Positions 44,418 through 53,483 of a stretch of 64,000 nt of DNA are shown piece by piece (within the stretch, counting starts at the first letter, position 1; every line of letters begins with the position of its first letter). Origin of the DNA: Bacteroidota bacterium (GTDB lineage Bacteria > Bacteroidota > Bacteroidia > Chitinophagales > LD1). The DNA lies in contig JADJZU010000007.1 in the NCBI GenBank assembly GCA_016715625.1, forward strand, positions 93,207-157,206, read 5' to 3'. Under the pieces are notes generated by a model, which worked only from the letters and a program-made list of their open reading frames with translations, did not search any database and was not told the origin of the DNA. A program made the translations under genes and the position numbers.

Positions 44418-45593
44418 ATGAAAGAGGTATTCATTGTAAGCATGGCGCGCACGCCTATCGGCAGCATGAGTGGTGTTTTAAGTCAGTTATCGGCTGTGCA
44501 GTTGGGTGCACAAACAATAAAGAAAGCGATTGAACGTGCCGGAATTACCGGCAACGATGTGGAGGAAGTAATTATGGGTAATGTGATACAGGCAAATACC
44601 GGACAGGCGCCTGCTCGCCAGGCGGCTATTGCTGCAGGCGTGCATGTAAATGCGACTGTCACTACCGTCAACAAAGTATGTGCCTCCGGAATGAAAGCTA
44701 TCATACTGGGAGCGCAATCCATCATGCTGGGCGATAAAGAAGTAGTGGTGGCGGGAGGAATGGAAAGCATGACCAATGCCCCTTTTATGATGTCTAATGC
44801 CCGCAATGGATATCGATACGGTAATGGAGAATTGCTGGATGCAATTGTTCGTGATGCTTTGCAAGATCCATACTCTAAAGAAATGATGGGAAACAGTGGC
44901 GATCGTTGTGCTAAAAAATTCAATTTTACGCGCGAGGATCAGGATGCCTTCGCCATCGAGAGCTACAGACGTGCTGCGGAAGCGCATAAAAACGGTTGGT
45001 TCGCAGAGGAGTTGTTTGAGGTGGAAATTGCCGGACGTGGAGAGAGCACATTTGTAAAAGATGATGAAGAATACAAAAAGCTACGTGCTGATAAAGTAGC
45101 AACCCTGAAACCTGCTTTCGGTAAAGAGGGAACTGTTACTGCTGTAAATGCATCCAAGATAAATGATGGTGCTGCCGCAGTCGTACTCATGAGCGGAGAC
45201 AAAGTAAAAGCGCTCGGTCTAAAACCAATTGCTAAGTTGATAGGCTATGCCGATGCAGAACAAGCTCCCGATGATTTTACAACTTCTCCGGCTTTGGCGA
45301 TGCCTAAAGCAGCGGCAAAAGCGGGTTTGTCGATTAAAGATGTAGAGTATTTCGAAATCAATGAAGCTTTTGCGAATGTTACTATGGCTAACACTCAGCT
45401 TCTTGGTATAGATCCGGCAAAGGTTAACGTGTTTGGCGGAGCAGTAGCGCTCGGGCATCCAGTGGGTGCCAGCGGTGCAAGAATTATCTGCACGCTAATT
45501 TCGGTGCTTAAACAGAAAGGCGGCAAGTATGGCTCGGCAGGTATTTGTAATGGTGGAGGTGGAGCTAGTGCTGTCGTAATCGAAAAATTGTAA
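44418..45593 (+). CDS. Acetyl-CoA C-acyltransferase (thiolase)
   Basis: Cleaves or forms beta-ketoacyl-CoA. ATG at 44418 gives 391 residues beginning MKEVFIVSMARTPIGS, the usual thiolase start; the longer frame from 44301 runs into argH. The nucleophile Cys is in NKVCASGMKA (about residue 88). The second site is EINEAFANVT, and the C-terminal base lies in GICNGGGGASA. Both degradative and biosynthetic members share these motifs, so direction is not decided. It is followed by a strong terminator. Confidence 0.94.
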   Translation: MKEVFIVSMARTPIGSMSGVLSQLSAVQLGAQTIKKAIERAGITGNDVEEVIMGNVIQANTGQAPARQAAIAAGVHVNATVTTVNKVCASGMKAIILGAQSIMLGDKEVVVAGGMESMTNAPFMMSNARNGYRYGNGELLDAIVRDALQDPYSKEMMGNSGDRCAKKFNFTREDQDAFAIESYRRAAEAHKNGWFAEELFEVEIAGRGESTFVKDDEEYKKLRADKVATLKPAFGKEGTVTAVNASKINDGAAAVVLMSGDKVKALGLKPIAKLIGYADAEQAPDDFTTSPALAMPKAAAKAGLSIKDVEYFEINEAFANVTMANTQLLGIDPAKVNVFGGAVALGHPVGASGARIICTLISVLKQKGGKYGSAGICNGGGGASAVVIEKL

Positions 45594-45612
45594 TACCTGT
45601 TTCTATCAAACT

Positions 45613-45652
45613 AAAGCGGGCTGATTCATCGAACCAGCCCGCTTTGTTTTTT
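45613..45652. terminator. Bidirectional intrinsic terminator between thiolase and RF-3
   Basis: AAAGCGGGCTG (45613-45623) pairs perfectly with CAGCCCGCTTT (45635-45645), then G and T6 on the plus side. It serves the plus-strand thiolase and may serve the convergent prfC gene. Confidence 0.85.
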
Positions 45653-45666
45653 ATCTACCACATACA

Positions 45667-47262
45667 CTATACCATCTCTGTTTTGAATTCGCTGTTAAAG
45701 TGGAATTCGATGGCCGGATTATTTTCTCTTTCCATTTTCAGGAACCAATCACTGGGGGCCAGGTAAACCATGTGACCATCTTTATCCTGTACAATGTTTG
45801 TTTGTTTAAATCGAATAAAGTCCTGAAGTTTCTGCTCATCTTCGGAACGCAGCCAACAGGCACGTGTCATGTTGATTGGCTGAAAACGACAAGATGCACC
45901 ATACTCATGCAACAACCGATACTGAATAACTTCAAACTGTAATTCACCTACCGTTCCCACATACTTCCGGTTGCCGGGTTGCTGGGTAAACAACTGGGCT
46001 ACTCCTTCATCGGTTAACTGAGCAATTCCTTTCTCCAACTGCTTACTCTTCATCGGATCGGTGTTTATCAATTCTTTAAAAATCTCCGGAGAGAAACTTG
46101 GAATACCTCTTATCTGAAAATTTTCACCCTCGGTGAGCACATCCCCGATTTTGAAATTACCGGTGTCGTATAAGCCAACCACATCTCCCGGGTAAGCTTC
46201 ATCTACAATATTTTTGCTCTGCGCCATGAAGGTAACAGGGGTGCTGAAACGGAAATTTTTGTCAAGGCGAACATGATGGTAATACGTGTGTCTTTCAAAC
46301 TTCCCGCTGACTATACGCATAAAGGCAATTCGGTCGCGGTGTTTGGGGTCTAGGTTCGCATGTATCTTGAAAATAAAACCGGTCATTTTTTTCTCTTCCG
46401 GTTCCACAAACCGCACATCCGTTTCTCGGCCTCGTGGAGTTGGCGCTATTTCTATAAATGTTTCCAAAAGTTCCTGCACCCCGAAATTATTGACAGCACT
46501 GCCAAAAAATACAGGAGCAAGATTCCCTTTCAGATATTCGTTAATGTCGAAGTTGTCGTAAACCACTTCCACGGTTTCTGCATCTTCGCGCAGTTGAGCG
46601 GCATCCTTTTCACCAATCTCTTTTTCCAATTCCGGATCATGGATATCTGTAATCTGCATAATTTCATCAGCAATTTTTGTTGTGCTGGGTTTAAATAGAT
46701 TCAAATACTTTTTATGCAAATTATAAACGCCCTTAAATAAACTTCCGCGGTTGATTGGGAAGGAGAGGGGCCGCACACGTATCTTGAGTTCTTTTTCTAT
46801 TTCATCCAACAGGTCAAAAGGGTCGCGGCCCTCGCGGTCCATTTTATTGATAAAAACAATTACGGGCGTTTTGCGCATCGCGCACACTTCCATCAGCCTT
46901 CGTGTTTGCGCTTCCACTCCCTTTACACTGTCCACTACCATAATTACTGAATCTACAGCCGTAAGCGTTCGGTAAGTGTCTTCTGCAAAATCTTTGTGAC
47001 CGGGCGTATCCAGAATATTGATGAGTTTACCCAAATATTCAAAACTCATTACCGAGGTAGCCACCGATATACCACGCTGCTTTTCAATTTCCATGAAATC
47101 GGAGGTGGCAGTCTTCTTAATCTTATTGCTTTTTACGGCACCTGCAGATTGTATCGCTCCGCCAAACAGCAGTAGTTTTTCGGTGAGCGTGGTTTTACCG
47201 GCATCGGGGTGACTAATGATGCCAAAGGTTTTTCTTTTTTGTAATTCGTCCAGTTGTGACAT
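45667..47262 (-). CDS. prfC: Peptide chain release factor 3
   Basis: GTPase that removes RF1/RF2 from the ribosome after termination. 531 residues. GTP-binding motifs: SHPDAGKTTL (G1, residues 17-26), DTPGHKDF (G3) and NKMDREGRD (G4). The conserved switch stretch MEIEKQRGISVATSV and EDTYRTLTAVDS are those of RF-3 rather than EF-G. Full length for the family. Confidence 0.97.
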   Translation of the reverse strand: MSQLDELQKRKTFGIISHPDAGKTTLTEKLLLFGGAIQSAGAVKSNKIKKTATSDFMEIEKQRGISVATSVMSFEYLGKLINILDTPGHKDFAEDTYRTLTAVDSVIMVVDSVKGVEAQTRRLMEVCAMRKTPVIVFINKMDREGRDPFDLLDEIEKELKIRVRPLSFPINRGSLFKGVYNLHKKYLNLFKPSTTKIADEIMQITDIHDPELEKEIGEKDAAQLREDAETVEVVYDNFDINEYLKGNLAPVFFGSAVNNFGVQELLETFIEIAPTPRGRETDVRFVEPEEKKMTGFIFKIHANLDPKHRDRIAFMRIVSGKFERHTYYHHVRLDKNFRFSTPVTFMAQSKNIVDEAYPGDVVGLYDTGNFKIGDVLTEGENFQIRGIPSFSPEIFKELINTDPMKSKQLEKGIAQLTDEGVAQLFTQQPGNRKYVGTVGELQFEVIQYRLLHEYGASCRFQPINMTRACWLRSEDEQKLQDFIRFKQTNIVQDKDGHMVYLAPSDWFLKMERENNPAIEFHFNSEFKTEMV

Positions 47263-47322
47263 AGCGGACGCGAATGTAATTGGATTGCGGTCTTGGGAAA
47301 GGGCAGCGGTGAAGCGTTAGTT

Positions 47323-48663
47323 TTACGCCTTATCTTTCAGTATTCTCCATTCGCGTGGGTAATAATTATTCGCGCGGTTGTCCATCAATTTTATCCAGCC
47401 CAGTGGATGATGATTAAAAGTAACCACAGCCCAGCCGCGAATATCGCTGTTAATCTTGATGCTCTCACATTTGAGATAGGCTATACTTTGCAGCTCGTTA
47501 ATCTCTATTCGGGGTATATATTTATTCAAATGTACACTAAGTGACATGGCATGTGCGGGTATCAAGTCTTTGCCCTTTTGTTCCCCCACTAGTATCCCGG
47601 CTTGCTTTACAAAGAGGTGCGAGTTTATCCATTGATAACTTTGAAAAGTAAATTTGGGTATGGCAAAAATCAGCTCGCCCCGTTTAAAGATTACGAAGGC
47701 TTCTTTATCCTCCAGAAATGGCGTAGCTGTTGCAGCCACATCAGCATTGTGGGTATAGTTTTTAACAGCTGCGTCCAATGAAACAGCCTCATTATTTGGT
47801 TTCTGCATAAGGGCGATGTAAAATCCTTCGCCTTTGTTTAAATGCGGATAAAACTGTAATCCGCGGGGTGTTTTTGTAATACCCGGAAAGTCAATGGATA
47901 TAGGTTTGAGGCCGCATTCGTTGATACAATAGGCGATGGGCGCATCATTTTCATCCTGCTCAAACGTGCATGTGCTGTAGATGATATATCCTCCGGGCTT
48001 CAGCACCGATATGGCGTTTTTTAAAATATCATGTTGTCGCAGACTGCATTGCGCAACATTTTTTTCGCTCCATTCATGAATGGCGTTTTTGTCTTTGCGA
48101 AACATCCCCTCTCCACTGCACGGAGCATCTACCAGAATCACGTCAAAGTATTCCCCCAACTTAGTAAAATCAGAAGGGTTGTTTTGTGTAACAATGCAGT
48201 TGGCTTGTCCCCACTTTGTTATGTTTTCGCGCAGCACTGCGTTGCGATTCGGTATCAGCTCATTGCTCACCAGTAAACTATCATCACTCATCAGTGATAG
48301 CAGGTGGGTGCTTTTGCCTCCGGGAGCTGCGCATAAATCCAACACGCGTATGGCTTTGTTTACAGGATTAATTCTTTTCCAGGCTTGTTCCACAAACATG
48401 GATGCCGCTTCCTGCACATAGTAGGTACCGGCATGAAAAAGCGGGTCAAACGTAAAAGAAGGTCGGGTAGGCAGGTATCGTCCGGTCTGGCACCACGGGA
48501 CTTTTTCATCGGTATCAAACTTTGAAATGGGCTTCCGCGGATTTAAACGTATGGAGGTGGGCGGTGTCTCCTGCATGCCGGCTATGAACGCAGCAAAGCC
48601 CTCGCCCAGCTTAATCTTCATACGCTGATTAAAGTTTTCCGGAAAGGTGGATGATTCGCTCAT
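47323..48663 (-). CDS. RsmF-like rRNA cytosine-C5 methyltransferase
   Basis: 446 residues. SAM-binding motif VLDLCAAPGGKST is at about 108-120. The two catalytic cysteines of the NOL1/NOP2/Sun family are present in DAPCSGEGMFRK (motif IV) and YSTCTFEQDEND (motif VI). A C-terminal domain of about 150 residues, with HPLGWIK near the end, resembles the RNA-binding extension of RsmF, which methylates 16S rRNA. The exact target base is not provable from sequence. The gene lies 8 bp after the EamA transporter gene on the same strand. Confidence 0.9.
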   Translation of the reverse strand: MSESSTFPENFNQRMKIKLGEGFAAFIAGMQETPPTSIRLNPRKPISKFDTDEKVPWCQTGRYLPTRPSFTFDPLFHAGTYYVQEAASMFVEQAWKRINPVNKAIRVLDLCAAPGGKSTHLLSLMSDDSLLVSNELIPNRNAVLRENITKWGQANCIVTQNNPSDFTKLGEYFDVILVDAPCSGEGMFRKDKNAIHEWSEKNVAQCSLRQHDILKNAISVLKPGGYIIYSTCTFEQDENDAPIAYCINECGLKPISIDFPGITKTPRGLQFYPHLNKGEGFYIALMQKPNNEAVSLDAAVKNYTHNADVAATATPFLEDKEAFVIFKRGELIFAIPKFTFQSYQWINSHLFVKQAGILVGEQKGKDLIPAHAMSLSVHLNKYIPRIEINELQSIAYLKCESIKINSDIRGWAVVTFNHHPLGWIKLMDNRANNYYPREWRILKDKA

Positions 48664-48671
48664 GAATTAAA

Positions 48672-49565
48672 TTACTCTTCAATAGTAGTCAGTTCTTCTT
48701 CAGCTACTATTTTGGAATCATATTTCTGAAACAGGAAGTTTAACACGATGCCCGTCATCACCAGTAATATGCCTACGATAGCCGTGGCCGGATATTTTTC
48801 GCCAAAGAGCGTTATGCTGAAAAAGAGCGCGTAGATAACGCCAAGATAGTTGAGTATAGTAACGTTCGCCACTTTTCCCATCTGTAAAGCTTTGGTAAGT
48901 TGCACTTGTCCTACTTGGGTACATAAACCAATCATCAGCATATAAAACCATTCTATGGGCGAAGGTGTCATCCAGTTGAATATGGTAAATAAAAACCCTG
49001 CAATGACACCGACCAATTGAAAATGAAGCACCACCACCATCGTGTGTTCCTTGCCTTTTAAACTTCGAACCATGTTGTAGGCAAATCCTGAAAATGCTGC
49101 CGATGCTACACCATACATGAAAGTGCTCATCGATATACTGGTGTCAAAACCTTTGATGACGAGGACCCCCGCAAAGGAGAGCAGAAAGAATAGCCACTGA
49201 GCGGATTTCACTTTTTCATTTAATACAAAAACGGCAATAATGGTTGTGAAAATGGGTGATAAATACTGAATAGTAACAGCGGTGCCCAGCGGCATTTCTC
49301 CCAACGTTTTAAAAAACGTGAAGAGTGCTAATGTTCCAAAAATGCCTCGTGCCAACAACAGTTTTCGGTTGCTGCCTTGCCACTCCACTTGTTCCTGGCG
49401 CAGGATATAGAGGCATATAAGTAAAGACACCAGGCAGCGGAAAAGCACAATTTCCATGCTGGGTAAATGGCTCACTTTCTTTAGAAAAACATTCATTACA
49501 GCAAAAGCCAGCGTGCTGAGCAGCATGTGCCGTGCGGCTTGCGGAATATGGAAGAGTGACTTCAA
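48672..49565 (-). CDS. EamA/DMT-family transporter
   Basis: About 298 residues with ten hydrophobic segments, the two-times-five layout of the drug/metabolite transporter superfamily. The segment LLSTLAFAVMNVFLKK near the start and GTAVTIQYLSPIFTTI are typical EamA blocks. I chose TTG at 49565 because the ORF upstream of it runs through the terminator hairpin at 49593-49619; ATG at 49526 is another option that would remove 13 residues. Substrate unknown. It ends ahead of the rRNA methyltransferase gene by 8 bp. Confidence 0.85.
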   Translation of the reverse strand: MKSLFHIPQAARHMLLSTLAFAVMNVFLKKVSHLPSMEIVLFRCLVSLLICLYILRQEQVEWQGSNRKLLLARGIFGTLALFTFFKTLGEMPLGTAVTIQYLSPIFTTIIAVFVLNEKVKSAQWLFFLLSFAGVLVIKGFDTSISMSTFMYGVASAAFSGFAYNMVRSLKGKEHTMVVVLHFQLVGVIAGFLFTIFNWMTPSPIEWFYMLMIGLCTQVGQVQLTKALQMGKVANVTILNYLGVIYALFFSITLFGEKYPATAIVGILLVMTGIVLNFLFQKYDSKIVAEEELTTIEE

Positions 49566-49592
49566 AGTAGGGCGAAAAAAATAAATGAAACT

Positions 49593-49619
49593 AAAACGCC
49601 TTCCATTTTTTGGAAGGCG
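49593..49619 (-). terminator. Intrinsic terminator after the DUF2147-like gene
   Basis: On the minus strand, CGCCTTCCA and TGGAAGGCG arms (9 bp) enclose five bases and are followed by TTTT. It separates the minus-strand gene at 49644 from the transporter gene. Confidence 0.75.
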
Positions 49620-49643
49620 CTTCAATAGGTTAGCCGAAAAACT

Positions 49644-50093
49644 TTATTCCGCAAGCGACCAAGTAGATGTTCTGCCAAGGAAAGTGGCGTTACATAAAAA
49701 ACCTCTCAGGTCTAGGGTATTGCCTTTGAAGGTTATTTTGCCGCAATAGGTTTTACCATTTTTAGGGTCATAAATTTTTCCGCCTACATACACATTCGGG
49801 TCTTCTTCCGATGGTTTGTATCCGCGAAGTATCACCAGGTCTATAAGTGGTGTGCTCTTTTTGGCTTCATCCGGATTTTCTTTGTCGGTGCGGGGTTTAC
49901 CGGTTTCTTTATCGTTTGGCTCGTCCAGCCAAACAATCTTGCCGGCAAATGAACCATCGGTGGTCTTGAATACTCTGATTTTGCTTGTTTTTTCTTGGTT
50001 ATACCACGTTTTCTCAATTTGGTTTTTCTGAGCCTCTGCTGCTGTGGAGAGCAAGAGTGTGAGTACAAAGAGCGTTACAATTTGTTTTTTCAT
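49644..50093 (-). CDS. Exported DUF2147-like protein
   Basis: ATG at 50093 gives 149 residues with a clear signal peptide (MKKQIVTLFVLTLLLSTAAEAQ); the longer ORF start at 50189 is unlikely. The mature part has KTWYNQEKTSKIRVFKTTDG, GKIVWLDEPND, and IYDPKNGKTYCGKI, the pattern of the DUF2147 family of small periplasmic proteins. Function of that family is not established. It ends at a terminator and is divergent from the gene at 50230. Confidence 0.82.
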   Translation of the reverse strand: MKKQIVTLFVLTLLLSTAAEAQKNQIEKTWYNQEKTSKIRVFKTTDGSFAGKIVWLDEPNDKETGKPRTDKENPDEAKKSTPLIDLVILRGYKPSEEDPNVYVGGKIYDPKNGKTYCGKITFKGNTLDLRGFLCNATFLGRTSTWSLAE

Positions 50094-50229
50094 GATTTGT
50101 TTTTCGTTATGTGTGTAATAATGATGCCAAAATATAAAACGGAAGCAAAATTTGAGTTGTATGTAATTTAGGGCAGCACATTTTAACATGTGCGTGCTGC
50201 AAAGGCTTATCGCTTATGTTTGCAGGGCT

Positions 50230-50814
50230 ATGAAAAAATACACTTCGATACTATGCTGTATACTGTTTTTGACTATTGATGCACAAACCGATACACTCAT
50301 TTTCAGAAACATTAAAAAAGTGGAAACCAACGAATATGTTTTCAATATTCCGGATGCATGGAAGCCACAAAATCACCTCGATAGGGAGATGCGCGACCAG
50401 CGCTTTGAGTTTACCGATGTCGGCTTGCCGCATGTGATCAACAACGCACCGCTCACTGCCTTTTTTACATTGCGCTATCTTCCCTGCGATGCGCAGTCTG
50501 TAGCGGATAGTTTTATCATCAGTGAATTCAAATCTTACCCCGACCGGGTAGCACCGCCCGATTTTGATTACACCACCGATACGGTAGTAATCGCCAGCGG
50601 TGAAAGTGCATTCTTTTACCATACTCATTATTACCGTAGAACCAAGGCAAGCAATTTTACACGATACGATATGGTAGTATATTCAGAGAAGAGAAAAACA
50701 GCGTATATGCTCACAGCTACTTTTCAATACAAAGATCCCAACTATATACTGGAAGCAGATTTGCGCTTAAAAGCCTATGTGCTTCGTATTTATAAAACGC
50801 TCCTGCTTCGTTAA
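50230..50814 (+). CDS. Exported protein of unknown function
   Basis: 194 residues from ATG 50230, with signal peptide MKKYTSILCCILFLTIDAQ. The mature protein is mixed alpha/beta (VFNIPDAWKPQNHLDREM, YTLTATFQYKDPN-like end). I do not recognise a family. It precedes the MlaD-like gene by 56 bp. Confidence 0.65.
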   Translation: MKKYTSILCCILFLTIDAQTDTLIFRNIKKVETNEYVFNIPDAWKPQNHLDREMRDQRFEFTDVGLPHVINNAPLTAFFTLRYLPCDAQSVADSFIISEFKSYPDRVAPPDFDYTTDTVVIASGESAFFYHTHYYRRTKASNFTRYDMVVYSEKRKTAYMLTATFQYKDPNYILEADLRLKAYVLRIYKTLLLR

Positions 50815-50846
50815 TAGGTTTCGTTTCATATTGTCTGTCAAAAAAA

Positions 50847-50854
50847 TACTTTTG
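50847..50854 (+). promoter_or_regulatory. -7 element TACTTTTG before the MlaD-like gene
   Basis: Matches TAnnTTTG. The start codon GTG at 50871 is only 16 bases downstream, so the message would have a very short leader. No good -33 element at the normal spacing is visible. Confidence 0.4.
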
Positions 50855-50870
50855 GTAAAAATCTATATCC

Positions 50871-51845
50871 GTGTCAAATCCATATAAGGTAGGTATCTTC
50901 AGTTTTATCACCATCGTCATATTTGTTTTTGGCTTTTATTTCCTAAAAGGCATCAATGTATTTGAGCGGAAGAATAATTACTACTGTGTGTTTGAACGGG
51001 TGGATGGCCTCTATAAATCAAACTTGGTAGAGATTGACGGATTTCCAATTGGTCGTGTGGGCGAAATGAAACGCAACCACGAAACGGGTAGAATTGTTGT
51101 TCGTCTGGACCTGGAAACAGATTTTAGAATACCCAAAAGTGAAAAAACTTATGCGCAACTTTTTTCTACCGATTTTCTGGGAAGCAAAAAGATAAAATTG
51201 GTGTTTGGTGAGTCGGATGAATTTTATGCTGATGGCGACACCATCAATACGTTCTTTAAGAAAGACCTGACCGAGCAAATTGGCGCAAACATTGATCCCA
51301 TTATGCTCGAGGTGCGCAAAATGATGCCCATGTTGGATACTACTATTTACGGGCTCCAAATGATGTTTGATGAGAAAAATCCGAATGGTGTAAATACCAC
51401 CATACTTCAGTTGAATCAGGCTTTGTATAAGCTAAACGCTATACTGGCCGCCAACGAAGCAAACCTGCAACTTACGTTCAAGCACCTTGAAGCCATTACC
51501 GGGAATGTAGAGAAAAACAATGCACAGATTACCAATATCCTCGAGAATTTTTCTGCAGTTTCCGATTCTTTGCAGCAGGCAAATCTCAAGCAAACTATTC
51601 AGAATTTGAATACCACCATCGGTGAATTGAATGGGTTGGTAAACGATATCAATGCCGGCAAAGGCACTTTAGGCAAGGTGATTAAAGACGACAAACTATA
51701 TGCTTCTGTCGATTCAGCTGTGTTGAATATGAACGTGCTTTTGAAAGATATTAAAGCAAGACCATATCGCTACATCCGTATAAACGTTTTGGGCAGCAAA
51801 AAAGCCGAAGAACGTCAGGAGAAAAAATACAATGAGAGCAATTAA
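50871..51845 (+). CDS. MlaD/MCE-family lipid-transport protein
   Basis: 324 residues from GTG 50871. One N-terminal membrane helix (VGIFSFITIVIFVFGFYFL) anchors an MCE domain at about 35-115 (VDGLYKSNLVEIDGFPIGRV, the usual G-L-x-x-(G/S)-x-x-V pattern). A long alpha-helical tail follows, with heptad-like Asn/Gln/Leu repeats (about 160-300), and a basic C-terminus. MCE proteins carry phospholipids between inner and outer membranes. The partner permease and ATPase are not in this window. The stop overlaps the OstA-like gene by 14 bp. Confidence 0.88.
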   Translation: MSNPYKVGIFSFITIVIFVFGFYFLKGINVFERKNNYYCVFERVDGLYKSNLVEIDGFPIGRVGEMKRNHETGRIVVRLDLETDFRIPKSEKTYAQLFSTDFLGSKKIKLVFGESDEFYADGDTINTFFKKDLTEQIGANIDPIMLEVRKMMPMLDTTIYGLQMMFDEKNPNGVNTTILQLNQALYKLNAILAANEANLQLTFKHLEAITGNVEKNNAQITNILENFSAVSDSLQQANLKQTIQNLNTTIGELNGLVNDINAGKGTLGKVIKDDKLYASVDSAVLNMNVLLKDIKARPYRYIRINVLGSKKAEERQEKKYNESN

Positions 51846-53382
51846 TCAATTGTTCCATCGTTTGTTAGTCGATTCGTTTCATTCATCTTACATGCGTCTT
51901 CTTTTGTTATTCATCATCGCGATTCCTGCGTTTGTATTGTCGCAGGAAAAAAAAGAGGTGGAGATTATCAATGCCGATTTTCTAAAGTTTCAGGAGATAG
52001 AGGGGAAAAGTTACACTCGGTTGGTGGGCAACGTACAACTTAAGCAAGACGAAATGCTGATGTGGTGCGACAGTTCCCTGATCGATAAAGAGACAAACAG
52101 TGTGGATGCCTGGGGGAATATTCATATTCAACAGGACACCATCAATGCATACAGCAATGTATTGCACTATGATGGCAATACCAAGTTTGCTACGCTCAAT
52201 GGCAATGCGCGTATTTCTGACTCTAACATGAAACTGTATACCGCTGAACTTTTTTATGATGTGCGAAACAAAACTGCCTATTATGTGAGCGGAGGAAGAG
52301 TGCTCCGCGATTCTTCAGTCATACTTAGTAAGCGGGCGTATTATTACAACAATACCTCCGAGGTTTTTTTTAACGGGAACGTTAGTATCACCGATCCTAA
52401 CTATAACCTTACCTCCGATACACTGAAGTATAATGTGGAAACCAAACGTTCCACTTTTTTCGGCAATACAGAGATTATCAATAAAGAGAGCCGTATTCTG
52501 TGCAACAATGGCTGGTTTGACAGTGAGCGTGATTTGGCTTCGTTTGGACGCAATACTCGAGTAATTAACCCTCCTCAAACCTTGTTAGCCGATAGTTTGT
52601 ATTACGAACGCGGAAAAGGTTTTGGAAGAGCCTACTACCACTTTCAATGGATAGATACATCTATGGATACCGAATTGTTTGGCGAGTATGGTGAGTATTC
52701 CGAATCCAGACAATATATCATGGCCACCCGGCATCCATTGCTGATTTATAAGATGGAAAAAGATTCCTTGTTCTTAACTGCCGATACGCTGAAAAGCATG
52801 AACAAAAGTGAGCGAGACTCTGTGCGCAATTTTTACGCTTACCGTCATGTGAGGATGTATATGAATCAAATGCAGGGTGTATGCGATAGTCTGTTTTATT
52901 CGTTCGAGGATTCCACATTCCGGTTCTTTTATAAACCGGTGTTGTGGAGCGATGGCATACAAATGAGTGGAGACACCATATTCATGGTTCTTAAGAACAA
53001 GAAAGCGGATAAGTTGACTATTTACCGTTCGGGATTTATTGTATCGCCTTCTGGCAAAAAATATTTTGACCAGATAAAAGGCACCAATATTTTTGGATAC
53101 TTCAAGGACAACGAACTCTCCAAAATGGATGTGGAAGGCAATGCCGAGAGTCTATATTTTGGTAAAGATGAAAAGGAGAAATACATCGGAAATAACAAAG
53201 CACTCAGCCGAAACATTGCTATTTATTTTGCCAATAAAAAGATTGACCGCATAGTATTTATAGCAAAACCCGAGGCAGTGTTTACACCCACCAAACTATT
53301 GACCGATGAACAGTTGTATTTGTCCGACTTTAAGTGGCAGATAGACCGAAAACCCCAATCGCGTGAAGATTTGACAAAGTAA
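51832..53382 (+). CDS. OstA/LptA-like periplasmic protein
   Basis: 516 residues. The frame has an N-terminal basic extension and a signal peptide (LLLLFIIAIPAFVLSQ); ATG at 51892 (MRLLLLF) is an alternative start. The mature N-terminal part is an LptA/OstA beta-jellyroll with the recurring pattern (LVGNVQLKQDEMLMWCDSS, WGNIHIQQDTINAYSN, LNGNARISD), followed by more such strands to about 500. This fold binds lipopolysaccharide in its transport to the outer membrane. It overlaps the MlaD-like gene, which supports a shared role in outer-membrane lipid traffic. Confidence 0.85.
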   Translation: MRAINQLFHRLLVDSFHSSYMRLLLLFIIAIPAFVLSQEKKEVEIINADFLKFQEIEGKSYTRLVGNVQLKQDEMLMWCDSSLIDKETNSVDAWGNIHIQQDTINAYSNVLHYDGNTKFATLNGNARISDSNMKLYTAELFYDVRNKTAYYVSGGRVLRDSSVILSKRAYYYNNTSEVFFNGNVSITDPNYNLTSDTLKYNVETKRSTFFGNTEIINKESRILCNNGWFDSERDLASFGRNTRVINPPQTLLADSLYYERGKGFGRAYYHFQWIDTSMDTELFGEYGEYSESRQYIMATRHPLLIYKMEKDSLFLTADTLKSMNKSERDSVRNFYAYRHVRMYMNQMQGVCDSLFYSFEDSTFRFFYKPVLWSDGIQMSGDTIFMVLKNKKADKLTIYRSGFIVSPSGKKYFDQIKGTNIFGYFKDNELSKMDVEGNAESLYFGKDEKEKYIGNNKALSRNIAIYFANKKIDRIVFIAKPEAVFTPTKLLTDEQLYLSDFKWQIDRKPQSREDLTK

Positions 53383-53483
53383 GACAAGAGATCTTCATAA
53401 ATTCTTTCCTGTTTCTTAACTCATAATTTCGTAAATGGTTTCCATGAACTTTATACATTAGACTTAAAATTTTATTTGTTTTT